Assembly (NCBI GenBank): GCA_029718625.1
Contig: CM056379.1
Span: 53,651,579-53,715,578 of the forward strand
Length of the DNA: 64,000 bases
DNA from: Synaphobranchus kaupii
Lineage: Eukaryota; Chordata; Actinopteri; Anguilliformes; Synaphobranchidae
Reading direction: 5' to 3'
Position 1 is the stretch's first letter. Every line of letters starts with the position of its first letter. The position numbers were made by a program, and so were the translations under genes. The notes under the pieces are model-generated. The model saw only the letters and a program-made list of their open reading frames with translations, searched no databases and was not told where the DNA came from. Below, piece after piece: positions 24,340 through 37,207 of this stretch.

Positions 24340-25420
24340 AATGTCAAAAGAAAAGCTTTATTTTTATTTGCTAAGCAACAAAACACAGATTTCGTTTTTT
24401 TTTCAAGAGTCCCATTCATCTTCTAATGAACTAAACTTTTGGAAATCACAATGGGGGAATGATGCATGGCTTTCTCCTGGTACAGAACATTTCGCTGGTG
24501 TTTCTACATTTAAAAATAATTTTGTTGGGTCGGTATTACATTCTTACATTCTGACTGTGATCTAAATGGCCATTTTACTGCACTTGTAGTTGAAGTTAAA
24601 CAGTTTTCTTTAATAATTTTTAATGTGTATGGATAAAATAATAAGAACGAGAATGACAATCTGTTAGATAATGTTGAGTAAATATCCAAATGCAATACTC
24701 ATACTGGGAGGGGATTTCAATATTGCTTTAGATAATTCCATAGATAGATGTCCTCCTCGCCCTCCTTCATCTAATAATGTTAACTTAAAACTTTTTATGG
24801 AACGCTATGACTTAATAGATGTGTGGAGAAAAACTTTTCCTCTTATCAGAGATTTTACATGGCATAACAAAACATACTTCAGACAATCACGTATCGATTT
24901 CTGGCTGATTTCTAAAAGTTTCAAAGATTATACCTCCTCCTGTATTCTGGCTACTCCAGTTACTGATCATAAGGCAATCGTTATTAAAATAGATTTTTTT
25001 CCTACTATCAGTCATAGGGCTTCTTTTTTGAAACTTAATAGTTCACATTTAGACCATCAGATTGTTTTTTTTTTTTAATTGAGGCACTGATCAAACGGTT
25101 TCAGAATAAAGCTGAAGAAGAGAAAAACTATTGTAGTAACTGGGAGTTATTTAAATTTGAAGTAGGCAAGTTCTTAAGAAAATATGGATGTAAATTAGTC
25201 AGATCTAAAAGAGCAGAGGAAGAAAACATTATCTGTAATATTACCATTTTATCTCAGAAGTCACGTGTTTATCAGAGTTAGAAAAAATGGATTTGTTAGA
25301 TCTGCAAAATAAGTTAGGCCAAATGTATACAACAAAAGCAGAAGGTGCTTACATTAGATTGTGACAACGCTGGTTGGAAAAGGGTGAACAAAATTCAGCA
25401 TATTTTTTAGATTAGAAAAA
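24340..25420 (+). pseudogene. LINE (L1-like) ORF2 fragment: AP endonuclease domain
   Basis: Broken reading frames encode FFQESHSSSNE, then ILGGDFNIALD (GGDFN catalytic block), then SRIDFWLIS and VTDHKAI (terminal SDH-type block), all hallmarks of APE endonucleases of L1-like LINEs. The later part resembles the linker before RT, ending NSAYFFRLEK at 25416. The reverse transcriptase is absent because a SINE/Gypsy composite begins there. Multiple stops, so dead. Confidence 0.85.
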
Positions 25421-25421
25421 T

Positions 25422-25606
25422 GTGGGTCGCCGTGGTGGTACAGCGGTAAAAGCGCCGACTTTCAGTCGGTGCAGTTGTACTCCAAGGGTCGGGGTTCGCG
25501 ATCCTGACAGATCCGAGTATGGCTGGTACCCGAGGGAGCGTCAATTGGCGGCTGCTCCAGGGGTGGAGGGAGGGACTCGGTGAAATTTGTCGCACACACC
25601 CCAGGC
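25422..25606 (+). mobile_element. tRNA-derived SINE
   Basis: tRNA-like head with an A-box-like TGGTACAGCGG and a B-box-like GGTTCGCGATCC, followed by a body with GAGCGTCAATTGGCGG. The body resembles the SINE on the opposite strand at 63.8 kb, which also carries CAATTGGCGA downstream of a tRNA head. Confidence 0.6.
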
Positions 25607-27586
25607 GAGTTGGATTGCAGTCAAGAGCATGAGGAGTCGCGCCCTGAAGAGGACGACTATTTCGGTCAGCGATAATGAGGAAGTGGATTGTCCGGCCGAT
25701 CTAGTTAGGTCTTCTCCGTCCTTGGAGGTTAGGGAGGAGAGTTTGGCCTGGGACTCACTGGCTGACGGGGATTATCTTTGGGACGAATTCTCCGTGGACG
25801 GGTTTTCTGATTTGGAAGTCGGGGTTCAGTTCCTGCCTCCTTCTCCCTCCAGTTTTGATACTGAAGTGGTAGGGGTGCTCGATTTCCCCTTGCCAGCTAA
25901 CGTACCTACTGATTATGCGGATCTAGAGGAGGTATTTAGCAAACAGCGAGCCACCACCTTGCCACCCCATCGACCCGATGACTGTGCTATCAACCTACAT
26001 CCTGGCACAGCACCTCCTAGGGGTTCTCTGTAATCCTTTTCGGCTCCCGAAAGCACCGTTATGAAGAGGTACATTGAGGAGGCTCTGGCTAATGGCTTTA
26101 TCAGGCCCTCTACCTCGCCGGCTGGCGCGGGTTTCTTTTTTGTTGAAAAAAAAGACGGAGGGTTGAGACCCTGTATTGATTATAGAAGGTTAAATAACAT
26201 CATGTTAAAAAACTGTTACCCACTGCCACTCATGAATTCCGCATTTGAACCAGGGGGCATCTGTGTTTTCCAAACTCGACCTCCGTAACACTTATAATTT
26301 AGTCAGTATGCGCGAGGAAGATGAGTGGAAGACAGCCTTTAATACTCATACACTAATACACATTATGAGTACCTGGTCATACCGTTCGGGCTCACTAGCG
26401 CCCCCTCTGTCTTCCAGGCGCTAGTGGATGATGTGCTCAGGGAGATGTTGGAGAAATTTGTATTTGTCTATTTGGATGACATTTAAATTTTTTCCGCCAA
26501 TCTCTCTGAACACATTGACCACGTCAGGCAAGTATTAATGGCGCTGCTCAGTTGTACGTCAAGGCTGAGAAATGTGCCTTTCATTCTGGCTCTGTTTCCT
26601 TCCTGGGGTTTATTGTGGTGGAAGGAAAAATACAAATGGACCCTGCGAAGGTTTCAGCAGTCACAAACTGGCCTACCCCGGAATCGATGAAACAGGTGCA
26701 GCGCTTTCTGGGATTTGCGAACTTTTACCACCGTTTTATCCGCAATTTTAGTGCAGTGGTCGCTCCCATCACAGCTCTGACAAAAAAATGGCACCTTCGC
26801 GGTTTCATTGGAATCCGAAAGCTGAGGCAGCATTCACGGATTTAAAAAAAAAGCTTTAGTTCCAAGCCCATCATGATCACTCCCAACCCTTCACTCCACT
26901 TTGTGGTAGAGGTTGAGTTGGGAGTAGGGGCTATATTGTCCCAGCGTTCAACCCTGGACGAGAAAGTTCATCCGTGTGCCTATTTTTCTCGAGGCCTGAC
27001 ACCGGCCGAAATAAATTATGACGTAGGGGACCGGGAGCTCTTGGCGCTTGAAGAATGGCGACATTAGCTCAAGGGGACCGAGCATCCCTTCACTATTTGG
27101 ACTGATCATAAGAACCTTGAGTATATTCAGGATGCCAAACGACGCAACTCGCGGCAAGCCCACTGGTCGCTCTTCTTTTCACATTTAAATTTTATGTTAA
27201 TGTATCGGCCAGGCTATAAAAACGTGAAACCGGATGCGCTTTCCCGGATCTTTGACCAGTCCGAAGACGAACGTCCTCCCAAGTCTATTGTTCCCACAGC
27301 TCGGATTTTGGCTCCAGTCACGTGGAACATAGAATCCCAGCAACTGGAGCCGGATCCGAGTGGAGGACCCCCTAATTGCCTGTTTGTGCCCTCTAGAGTG
27401 CGGGCCCAGGTACTGCAATGGGGACATTCCTCCCGTCTGGCATGTCATCCAGGTGTACCGCACCAAGGATTTCTTAGCTAGGCAATTTTGGTGGCCTGGG
27501 ATGGAAAAAGATGTGCGAGAGTTTGTTTTGGCCTGTTCGGTCTGTGCCCGTAATAACGGGTCACAGCTCTCACCATCCGGGGAGGT
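25607..27586 (+). pseudogene. Gypsy pol fragment (Gypsy-2)
   Basis: No LTR found. Reading order: linker after protease ([13 protein letters not shown]), RT fingers ([20 protein letters not shown] at about 26130-26190), YLDD active site at about 26465-26480 directly followed by a stop codon, thumb with [16 protein letters not shown] at 26700, RNase H start at 26873-27060, integrase zinc-binding HHCC region at 27370-27570. At least five frameshifts or stops. Same subfamily as Gypsy-5 at 54 kb by eye. Confidence 0.85.
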
Positions 27587-27998
27587 TCATTCATCTGTAT
27601 CTTAAATCCCTAATTATAGTCCCGATTTCACTCATCACCTTTTTGCCTGTACACTTTTCACACTAAACATGCCCACCCCCCCCTCTATTAGCTCCCTTTA
27701 ATCTATCCATCCTTTCTGCGAAAATAAAAATAAACATTTCATTATTGCTATTATTTTATTTCTACATTATTACATCTCCCCTTATCCCCTTTTTGTCTTT
27801 GTTTTTTGTTGTTTTGTCTTGTTTTATGACACTATGTTTGCTTAACTTTACTGTTTACTTAATTTAGTTTTCCCTCCCTCAGAGAGACTCCAACATAAAA
27901 CTTTTTTTGTACATAACTCTATAGAAATAAAGTTGACCTCCGAAGAGGGGGGGCGGTGGCGGGACCCAAGAAAAAAATAAATACAATAATCCAGGGAG
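27587..27998 (+). mobile_element. Probable LINE 3' tail
   Basis: T-rich non-coding stretch ending with AATAAAG, a G-rich patch and an A-rich tail (AAGAAAAAAATAAATAC). This is the form of an L1-like 3'UTR. It may be the other end of the LINE cut at 25420, but the link is unproven. Confidence 0.4.
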
Positions 27999-30900
27999 GT
28001 GGGGGGGCTTCAACGGGGGCACTGAGGGGACTGGAGGAGATGGGCTTGACCTGACTGACGTGGAAAACGGGGTGTATCTTGAGGGATGAAGGGAGTCTGA
28101 GCTTGACTGTGGCGGGATTCAGGACAGTGAGGAAGGGGTAGGGGCCAATGAACCGGGGTTGTCATTTCTTGGAGGTGGACTGGAGGGGAATGGAAGAGGT
28201 AGATAGCCAGACCTGTTGACCTGTGACGTACCATGGGGCTGTGGTCCTGTGAAGGTCAGCCAGGCGTTGGGTGCGGGAGGTGGTGCGGAGGAGTGCGGCG
28301 CGCGTCGTCTTCCAAATCCTCCGACACCGGAGGAGATGGGCCCGGACTGATGGGACAGCAACCTCCTCCTCCTGGCCGGGGAACAGGGGAGGCTGGTACC
28401 CTAAGGAGCACTCGAAGGGGGACATATTCATGGCGGTGCTCCTCAGGGAATCGTGAGCGTACTCCACGCAAGGTAGCAACTTGCTCCAGGAGGAGGCAGA
28501 GGAGGCCAGCGGTGGGATGGTGGGAGGCCTTACTCCTGGCGCAGACGGGGCAGGTGAGGACGAAGGCACGGGTATCCCCCTTCAATGTGGGCCACCAGAA
28601 ACTCCTCCTGACCAGGGCAGTGGTCCTCAGGATCCCAGGATGGCAGGCCAGACGGGAGGCATGAGCCCACTGGAGGACCTGAGAGCAGATGGAGTTGGGG
28701 ACAAAGAGACGGCCGTTAGGGTTATTGCGGGGATCTGGGTGGGTTACCTGGGCGGTGTTCACGATCCCCTCAATCTCCCAAGAGACCACAGCCACCACAC
28801 AGGAAGGGGGAATGATGGGGTCGGGAACAACAGGCCTGGCATGAGCGGAGAACATACGGGACAGGGCATCAGGCTTGGTGTTCCGGGAGCCGGGTCTGTA
28901 GCTAATCACAAATCACAAAGCGGGCAAAAAACAAAGACTATCGAGCTTGGCGTGAATTAATGCGCTTGGCGCATAGAGTACATGGATGTACTCTAAGTTA
29001 CGGTGGTCAGTCAGGAAAATGAATGGTACCTCCGACCCCTCCAGCCAGTGCTGCCACTCTTCCACGGCGAGTTTGATTGCTAGCAACTCACGGTCTCCAA
29101 TGTCGTAGTTGCGCTGGGCAGGGGTGAGTCGGCGGGAGAAGAAGGCGCATGGATGGGTCTTTTGATCCAGGGCGGAGTGTTGTGAGAGTACGGCCCCAAC
29201 GCCGGTGTCGGAGGCATCCACCTCGACGACGAACCGGTGGTTGGGGTCCGGGTGACAGAGGATGGGGGCCGTGGAGAACCTGGCTTTAAGGGTAGCAAAG
29301 GCATGGTTAGCTTCAGGGGACCAAGTGAAGGGAACGGAGGTGGAAGTGAGGTTAGTGAGGGGGGCCACGATTTGGCTATAGTCGCGAATAAACCGCCTAT
29401 AAAAATTAGCAAAACCTAGGAACTGTAACAAGTGCTTGCAGGAGGCTGGTCGAGGCCACTCTGAGACAGCTTGGATCTTGGCGGGGTCAGCCTGAATCTT
29501 CCCCTCCTTGATAATAAACCCCAGGAACGGAACTGAGGACACATGGAAGCTGCACTTCTCTGCCTTGACGAACAGCTTGTTCTCCAGCAACCTTTGGAGA
29601 ACCTGTCGGACATGCTTGACATGATCCTGGGGTTTTATGAGAATATTAGTATGTCATCAATGTATACGAATACAGACCGACCGAGAAGGTCACGGAGAAC
29701 GTCATTAACCAGGGACTGGAAGACCGCTGGGGCGTTAGTAAGGCCGAACGGGACCACCAGGTACTCAAAGTGTCCGAGGGGGGTGTTGAACGCCATCTTC
29801 CATTCATCTCCCTCCTGGATACAAACGAGGTGGTAGGCATTGCGAAGGTCCAGCTTCGTAAAGATGGTTGCGCCATGCATGGGCTCAAAAGCAGAGTTGA
29901 TTAAAGGCAAGGGGTATTTATTGTGCACAGTAATGGCATTGAGACCACGGTAATCAATACACGGGCGGAGCGAGCCGTCTTTCTTTGCCACAAAGAAAAA
30001 CCCCGCTCCCAATGGTGATGAAGAGGGTCGAATAATACCTGACGCCAGGGAATCATGAATGTATGCTTCCATGGAAGCCTTCTTGGGGGCTGTAGAGGCG
30101 GCTTGATGGGAGTGTAGCACCAGCCAGCAGATCAATACAGCAATCGTAGGGTCTGTGGGGAGGTAAGGACACAGCACGGTATTTACAAAATACTTGAGAC
30201 AGGTCATGATATTGCTGAGGTACACAAGACAGGTCCAGCTCAGGAGCAGTAGTAGGTGCTCTGGCGCCCCTGGATGGAGGCAGAGCAGAGCAAAGGCAAT
30301 CAGAGTGCCATTGAGAGCTCCAGCTTTGAATTTGGGATGTTCGCCAGTTGATGTGTGGATTGTGCAGGCGAAGCCAGGGCTGGCCGAGGACTAGCGGAGA
30401 CTGGGTAGAGTGGATGATGAAGAACCGGATGGTCTCACGGTGGTTTCCTGACAATACGAGTTGGAGAGGAATGGTGGAGTGAGTAACCCGGGCCAGGACA
30501 TTACCATCCAGGGCAAAGGCATTGAGTGGAGCAGACAGTGTTTCGATAGGAATTCCCGATCTGTTGACTAGACTTGCATCAATAAAGTTGGTGTCGGCTC
30601 CCGAGCCAACCAGGGCAGACAATGAGGTAGATTGGGTGCCCCACAAAAGGGTAGCTTTCAATTGGAAGCGAGACTGAGCAGAGTGAGAAGTGGAGATAGG
30701 GCTCGCCAGTACGCCCAGTCTTACCGGCGAGCCATCCCTTTTTGGGCGAATAGGACAAGAGGCCGCGTGATGGTCCGGACGACCACAATAGTAACAGGAA
30801 CCGGAGGTCACTCTTCAGCGACGTTCACCGGCATCAACAGTAGTACTGCCTAACTGCATCAGTTCCTCCTCCGGTGGGTCCAGCACTGAAGGAGCGAGGT

Positions 30901-31655
30901 AACTTGGAGGTGACGAGACTCGTGAACGTGGTGGGTAAGGAGATGCATCCTGTCTGCCCCTCTTCTCCCGGGATCGGGCCCGAAGCCGGTTGTCAAGGGA
31001 GATAGCGAGTGTGATTAGGCTGTTCAGAGAACTGGACTCCTCACGGGTCGCCAGCTCATCTTTCAGGTCTTCACTGAGGGCCTTGAGGATAACCCCTTGG
31101 AGAGCGGCGTCGTTCCACCCCGATTCGGCTGCCAGAGTGCGGAATTGGACTGCCATCTCAGCCACACTGCAGTTGCCCTGGTGGAGCTGGAGTAGGCGTT
31201 GGGTAGCATCACGCCCACAGACTGGATGGTCGAACACCCAACGCATCTCTGCAGTGAAGGAGGCGAAGTGGAAACAGGCGGGTAACTGGCTGTCCCACAC
31301 AGCTGTCTCCCACTCACGTGCGCTTCCCCCCAGGCAGGCCATCACAAAGGCAACTTTACTGGAATCTGAGGAGTAGGATGAAGGTTGTAGGCCGAACACA
31401 ATGTTGCATTGAAGCAGGAAACTTCAGCACTTTCCCAAGTCTCCCAGGTAGCACTCAGGATGTGGCACACGTGGTTCTCTGCCAGGGAGGAACGGCGGAG
31501 CTGCGGGCTGAAGCTCCGGGGGGGCGGTGCTTGACTGGCGTGGGCCCTCGGTAGGGGCAGATGAACCGCCAGCTGGCCAATCATGGTACCCATCTGACTC
31601 ACTTGGTCCGACATGGTCTTCAGAGTCTCCTGGATGTCTTCCATAGTAACTCAAA
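27999..31655 (-). pseudogene. Gypsy gag-pol remnant, longest copy (Gypsy-3)
   Basis: Read on the - strand: gag 30815-31654 (starts MEDIQETLKTMSDQV; one early frameshift), CCHC zinc knuckle CYYCGRPDHHAASC near 30790, protease near 30580-30640 with GSGAD in place of DSGAD, RT 29635-30120 with VYIDDIL, thumb and RNase H 28913-29590 ([11 protein letters not shown]), integrase zinc finger 28500-28700. The integrase core is missing, then a C-terminal part ([19 protein letters not shown]) runs to about 27999. The protease Asp to Gly change, frameshifts and missing core make it inactive. No LTR recognised at either end. Confidence 0.88.
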
Positions 31656-31663
31656 TTACAAAT

Positions 31664-31698
31664 TTATAAATTATAAATTTATAAATTATAAATTATTA
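31664..31698. repeat. AT-rich tandem/palindromic tract
   Basis: Repeated AAATTTATAAATTAT units immediately beyond the truncated 5' end of Gypsy-3. Confidence 0.7.
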
Positions 31699-32479
31699 TG
31701 TCTTTTCATAGTAACATAGTAACATGTAGGAACTTCTTTAGATTAGAGTTTAGGTTTAGTTCCGTAGGACTTCTTTTTCCTTTTCTCTTTCTCTTTTCTA
31801 GTTCTTTCCTCTGTTTCTTTTCAGTCCTCTTGGAGGCTGTAACCTTTGTTACCTTTTTTCTCCTACATCCTTATTTTAGCTCATTTGTATTTTATTGAGC
31901 TGGAGGTTTTCCTTTCTCGTTCTAGCTATTCTGCTCGAGTCTTCGAGCCTGTATTCACCTTCTTTTCTGGGTTGTTTTTTGTTGGCTTAGCCCCCGGCAT
32001 ATATTTCCCTTTTTGTAAATTTTTTCCTGTTCTGTCAGGGTATTCCTTTTCTTTCTCCCTACTTGTGGTTCCCACGTTAGTGGGTAGCTTTTGGATACCC
32101 CAGTGTGGGGAACAGAAAGGAAATTTCAACCGTTAGGGGCAGCACAAAGACGCTTTTCTAGTTTCCAGTTTCTTATGATATATTATTTCAGAATTGTTTA
32201 AATAAAAATTATATTCATTATAAAGTAAGCATACAAACACGTTTACAGCAACAAAAAAAAGTGATCTAGAGTGTACTTACCCTTCAAGAATCTGGCTCAA
32301 AAGTGTCTCAAGTGGTAAAACGTTAGGTACTGCACGTTCAATCTGTGATTGGCCAGAAATTTCCTCTAGCTGACGTATGCCTCCCGGTGACGAAACAGAA
32401 ACCTGTACAGCTACGCCAACTGATAGTTCGGAGGCTACACCCTGAAGTTTTGGAGATTCGCTATAAAAGTGTTAAAAAT
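31699..32479. other. Unassigned, pyrimidine-rich sequence
   Basis: T/C-rich to 32100, then mixed. No repeat family or gene identified. Confidence 0.3.
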
Positions 32480-32484
32480 CATGA

Positions 32485-32638
32485 TTTCTTTTTCTCATAA
32501 TAAATTTACTTCAATTAAAGGTTGGATTTTTCTCATTTTTTCAGTGTGAGATTAAGCTAATTCACCAAACGGTGAATTTTTGATAACCCTTTTTACTCAT
32601 CTTTACTAGGGGTGCCAATAATAGTGGAGGGCACTGTA
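32485..32638 (+). mobile_element. Terminal fragment of a Tc1-like family (copy 1)
   Basis: About 150 bases ending AATAGTGGAGGGCACTGTA. The same terminal sequence occurs at 41.2 kb and, inverted, at 49.2 kb. TA at the end fits Tc1 insertion. Confidence 0.7.
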
Positions 32639-32999
32639 TATGGTTTTAAGTTGTATGTGTGTTAGTTAGCTGACTACAGCTACAACAAGCATAATAAACA
32701 AGTGTAACAACCTACTCCCAGGCATGTAACAATCTACCCGGGCTGCTCGCTTTGCTTTGTTGTGCTAGTTGTGCTAGTTTGAGCTAACAATTTAAGACTG
32801 TCAATACTAATATCTACTGATAATCCACATATTGTAGTTTAAAATGTTATATGTTATGATTTGTTCACAGGTAACATATGACAGTAGTAGATCATAGGTC
32901 TAGGTCATAGCTTTTCCCACGGCCTCAGAAATCGAGAGAATATAGCAGAGAGAGGGAGAAATAATGTGATTGCTGCGATAAAATTGCGTTGGAAACAAT
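32639..32999. other. Unassigned sequence
   Basis: No gene or repeat recognised. Confidence 0.3.
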
Positions 33000-33982
33000 G
33001 GGCCAAGACTGGGCTTTCGTTTTGGAGCTCACTTCCTGGTTGGGCTGGGAGCAGCAATTGTGCCGTTGCTCACTAGTGCCACTGCGATTGGCTCCAGTAT
33101 AGGTCTTTCACCATGTAAGTCAATGGCAGCAATGTGGTCAAAATACTAAATTTTTCCCACAAAAAAATTTAATTGCAATAGGTGCCTTTCCTTCATCTAA
33201 TGCCTCTGCATGTGCTGATTTTTTTAAATATTGTGTCGTTTGGTCAGGGTGTTAACATTTGTTCAAGACCAATGACCTGCTGTCTCTCATCTCACAAAAC
33301 GGAAACTGAATTTTTTTTTCGTAGTAGACACATCATAGCTCGCTCCAAAATGAATATGTGATGACAAACAGGTTGAAGATGAGCAACAAGGCAGTCAATT
33401 TATTATGTTACGAACTGTGTCCACAAAACAAACAGCTTGTTCAGGGTTGGCTACTAAAGGGATCTTCTCCATCGACTTCCACTGAAAAAATGTTAAAAAT
33501 TAAAAACATGATGATTTCTATTTAAAATACGTTGGTTTCGGTTAAAAATAGCCTATAATTTGGGCTAGTTTTGAGTCGCCATTCGGCTGAAAAGTCTTAC
33601 AACATCTGGCAACCCTGCGCCCCACTCTTGCGCTGCCATGTCACGTGTTGTTTGCGTTGTATTTGAAGGAAACGCCAGCGAAGCTGCGCCTCATTTTTTG
33701 AAAATGAAGCTTTACATCATATTTATGTGACCAAAATGTTTGTGTACTTCTTGAAGTGTGCTCCCGAATGTACTCAGCGAAACCCTGGAAGTACGTGTGT
33801 CATCCGGGTGTTTCAAGTATACTGCAATTTTTTAAATTTTTGCGTACTCTACGACTTTCTCGCCCTATCTACTCACCGAGGCTACTCAACAGTGTGGAAG
33901 AGTGCTGATTCGGACACGGCCTAAGACCGATCCCAGCCCAACCAGGAAGTGAGCTTCAAAACGAAAGCCCGGGTTTGGCCCC
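33000..33982. mobile_element. Inverted-repeat element, about 980 bp
   Basis: Ends 33000-33050 and 33931-33982 are inverted copies of about 51 bases sharing GGGCTTTCGTTTTG, AGCTCACTTCCTGG and TTGGGCTGGGA with few mismatches. The interior has no convincing protein. A partial copy of the left end is at 2140-2216. Superfamily not determined. Confidence 0.6.
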
Positions 33983-33989
33983 ACTTTTT

Positions 33990-34168
33990 TATATTATTTA
34001 TTTTTGTTTGTTTGTTAGTTTTTCTCCGTCTTCCCTGGTGCTCAATATCTGTACTGGTTTCTTTCTTCACTACCTTTGTTGTTTGTCTTTGTTCTTTGTA
34101 TAATGATTGACTGTTCTCTGTATCTGATTAATCTCAATAAAAAAATAAATACATTTAAAAAAGCAAAC
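33990..34168 (+). mobile_element. Probable LINE 3' tail
   Basis: T/G-rich stretch ending CTCAATAAAAAAATAAATAC and a short A tail. Typical end of a fish L1-like 3'UTR; no coding part attached. Confidence 0.5.
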
Positions 34169-34373
34169 GGGCAATAGCCTATTTAGTCTGGATAAAATCA
34201 TTATGATATATATTATTGCGTCTGTGTATAATATTATATATCTCTCCTCTCCCTCACTGTCTTTATTTTCAAGCATATGCAATAATATAACAATAATTCA
34301 AAACACTTGTAAGGAAAAGAGTATCTAACAATATGTAGTGGTAATTAAGAAATAATATAGAATGCTGAATTAG

Positions 34374-34399
34374 ACATCTCTCTCTCTCTCTCTCTCTGT

Positions 34400-34452
<53 letters not shown>
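34374..34452. repeat. (CT)n-(AC)n compound microsatellite
   Basis: About 12 CT units, a GTGAC spacer and about 27 AC units. Confidence 0.95.
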
Positions 34453-34454
<2 letters not shown>

Positions 34455-34545
34455 CTCCTTGAGCTCAGAGATGGCTGTCCCCTCTGTGAGAAGGTCAGGG
34501 CATTTGTGCAGTGTGGCCATTTGACCCCTTGGCTTTTATTGTTTG
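34453..34545 (+). pseudogene. LINE ORF2 C-terminal zinc-knuckle fragment
   Basis: The + frame encodes ELRDGCPLCEKVRAFVQCGH then LTPW, homologous to the C-x2-C...H/C knuckle at the C-terminus of fish LINE ORF2 proteins. A near-identical copy, also preceded by CT and AC repeats, lies at 38.5 kb. Confidence 0.6.
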
Positions 34546-36695
34546 ACATCACTTAAAAACCAGTTAACCTTATTTTTTCATCTTGACATTATATGACTTT
34601 TCCTAATTTGTTGGGATTAAATAGTAAACATGCAATTAAATAGTAAACATGCAATAAACATAATGCTATGTCTTCAAAGGTCCTGTACCAACATTGTATA
34701 GAAAGTTGTTGTATGGGTCATTTGTGGGGTAGCTGTACAAAATGTAAGACAATATACAACCTTTTTTATCAGATTTTTTTGTGGTTGATTCTGGTGGCAC
34801 TTTCCCATACAGGTTTTAAACTTTACAAAAAAAAAACCTGTATGATGAAAAAATTTCACTTACCTCAGGCTCTAAAATGATATGTTTCATCACAAATTTT
34901 TAATATTTAGGGATAAAAGGCTAGTCAATAGGGAGCCACACAAAATGTGACACAGAAAATATCTAAATCCTTCCGTTACATTAAATAAAAAGTAAATTTG
35001 ACCCGAAACATAAAAGGCGTCATAAAATTTCAATATAATATGAGGGTTAAAATATGATTCAACAAGTTCAGGTCTGCAAATGTTTATTAGGCAATCTTTG
35101 TGCTGCCTAATAAATACAGCAGAGGGTGCTAATGACCTAGTTATCGAATTGACATCTGACAATGGATGCTCAATGGCGGCGTTACTTAGTATTTTACATT
35201 CACAGGCAAAATTTACTGGACAAATCTGTGTGTCTGTAATCAGCCTCTTCTCCTTCCTGACATCTCTATTAATTGCTTTGTCTACTGACAGCATGTTTGT
35301 GATGTTCAGTTTTGTTCCCATAGTGTATATAGCCCCACTGGCACTAATGGAAAATCCTTTCATGGCAGATTTTTAAATTGTGATGTATCATGAAATCATA
35401 ATGAGGCTGCATGAGCAAACATCTACAAAAATGAGTTTTTAGAGAACTTATCTATTTATATTATGTGTGTCAAGGTACCCATTTCCTAGGGAACTGACAA
35501 TTTCACTACTTTCTGAGTAAAACCACTTGTTTCCTTTACTCACAGTGTCATCATAATACCTGTTTTTCATTTGCTTAGAAGGAGCTTATTTCTAGACTAA
35601 ATACATTACTTTTCCTGTTTTAAATGTTTTTATGGGTTCATGTTTTATATTTATGTGTTTATCTGTAAAGGCATTATCTCAGATATATTCAAAAAACAGT
35701 TTTGCCTGGTTGTATGTACTATCACTATCACACTCATGTATGTTATTGTATGTGATTATTATTATTATTATTATTATTATTATCTAAGTGATTTTTACAT
35801 TCTCAATAGCATTGCTAATGGAAGCTTTGCAGGAATCACTCATTATTAATTCCAGTGATGAACGATGAGTGTCCATTGATGAATATCCTCATTCCTTTAA
35901 CAATTAATTGATTAATTAACTGTGTCTCTGCTCTCAGACTGAGCTTAAACAGCTGGGCAAGAACAAAGTGATGGTTTTCAGTGATGGTTTTTGAATTGAC
36001 ACTAAAAATATCAAGAGCAGAAACTACTCTGATCGGCATACACATTCAAATGGGTGATTTCAGAGCGCAAGATATTAGCTCTGACATTAACCAGTTTCAC
36101 TCCCTTCTTTAAATGTCATAATGTAACATACAGTAATTATGTTGGTTCCATAACACAGCAAACATCTAACAATCATTTCTGCTCCAAGAATGTTTATCTC
36201 TCATTGCATCAATTCTTTATGAAGTTCAGGTACAATGACTCATGACTTAGCCCACAAATCAAAGAGAACATGTATCTGTATTTGTTGTTTAATTGGCATT
36301 TACATTGTATATTTATGCCCTGACCTCATGCATGGGAAAGATGCATTTTCTTTAGAAATAGGTTTGTAAGGTTCAACTTTGCCGCAGAATTCTAATAACT
36401 ATGTATCTAAACACTGACTGAATAATCGAAAGTGCATTTCAGAAGCTATTTCAGGTTGAGTTGTGTCAGCGGAATAAAGGGACATAGGTGGAAATTAGTT
36501 AAAGGTACATTTTGCTCTGATCTTCAGCCTAGCACCTTTTACAGAATCTAGACCCTTCTCTGTCCTAACTTGAGTTTATTGAGCTTGAGCCAGTTTTGAT
36601 TACTGATGCGAGTTATGTGATTGCTGCTATAGCACTTTTACTTTAAGCTTGTCTCAGATTATTCACTGTGGAACTACTTGTGCATACCAATCTAT
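34546..36695. other. Unassigned sequence with an (ATT)n run
   Basis: An ATT microsatellite lies at about 35756-35783. Otherwise AT-rich with no gene, RNA or element that I can recognise. Confidence 0.35.
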
Positions 36696-36699
36696 TTAC

Positions 36700-36734
<35 letters not shown>

Positions 36735-36735
36735 C
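36700..36735. repeat. (CT)n-(TA)n compound microsatellite
   Basis: Short CT and TA runs directly left of the inverted-repeat element at 36748. Confidence 0.9.
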
Positions 36736-37207
36736 AGTTGAATGTCGCATATCCTTTGCATGCCATGAATTCCTGATGTCTGTGACCCAACAACATCAAA
36801 AGACTCTTGATGTCTTATTTTCTGGTACTCTTACAAGCGATACTATAATGTCTCTGCATTTGAATGGATCTCTATGGGGATTGGGGGGTGGGACAAGATT
36901 TAGCTGTAAATTATGCTGGAACAGTATGGAATATATGGTTGGTAAAATGGCTGTAAGTCGTCAAGGGTCTCAGGTATCAAACAAGCCTCAAACTATCACT
37001 CTGCTGCCAGATATGCAGTAGATATGGATGGATCACTTTAAGGGTTGTTTCTCCTGACAATGTTTCCTATTGAACTCTATGGAAAAATAAGTCAGAAACC
37101 CTTCAAGTTCTATTTCATTCCTTAGACCATTAGGGTCGTCAATATGGACGGCCTTCTGGGGCCAGATGCATCGAGACTCTTCTACCAGAATTTGGTATAA
37201 GACCCCG

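Noticed and set aside
25422..25500. Functional tRNA gene
   Set aside because: tRNA-like head continues into a SINE body related to that at 63.8 kb.
28233..28960. Long plus-strand Gly/Arg-rich frames
   Set aside because: Antisense of Gypsy-3 integrase and RNase H coding sequence.
34890..35363. 157-residue - strand frame
   Set aside because: Hydrophobic but without any family motif; overlaps a plus-strand frame. Judged a chance frame in AT-rich DNA.
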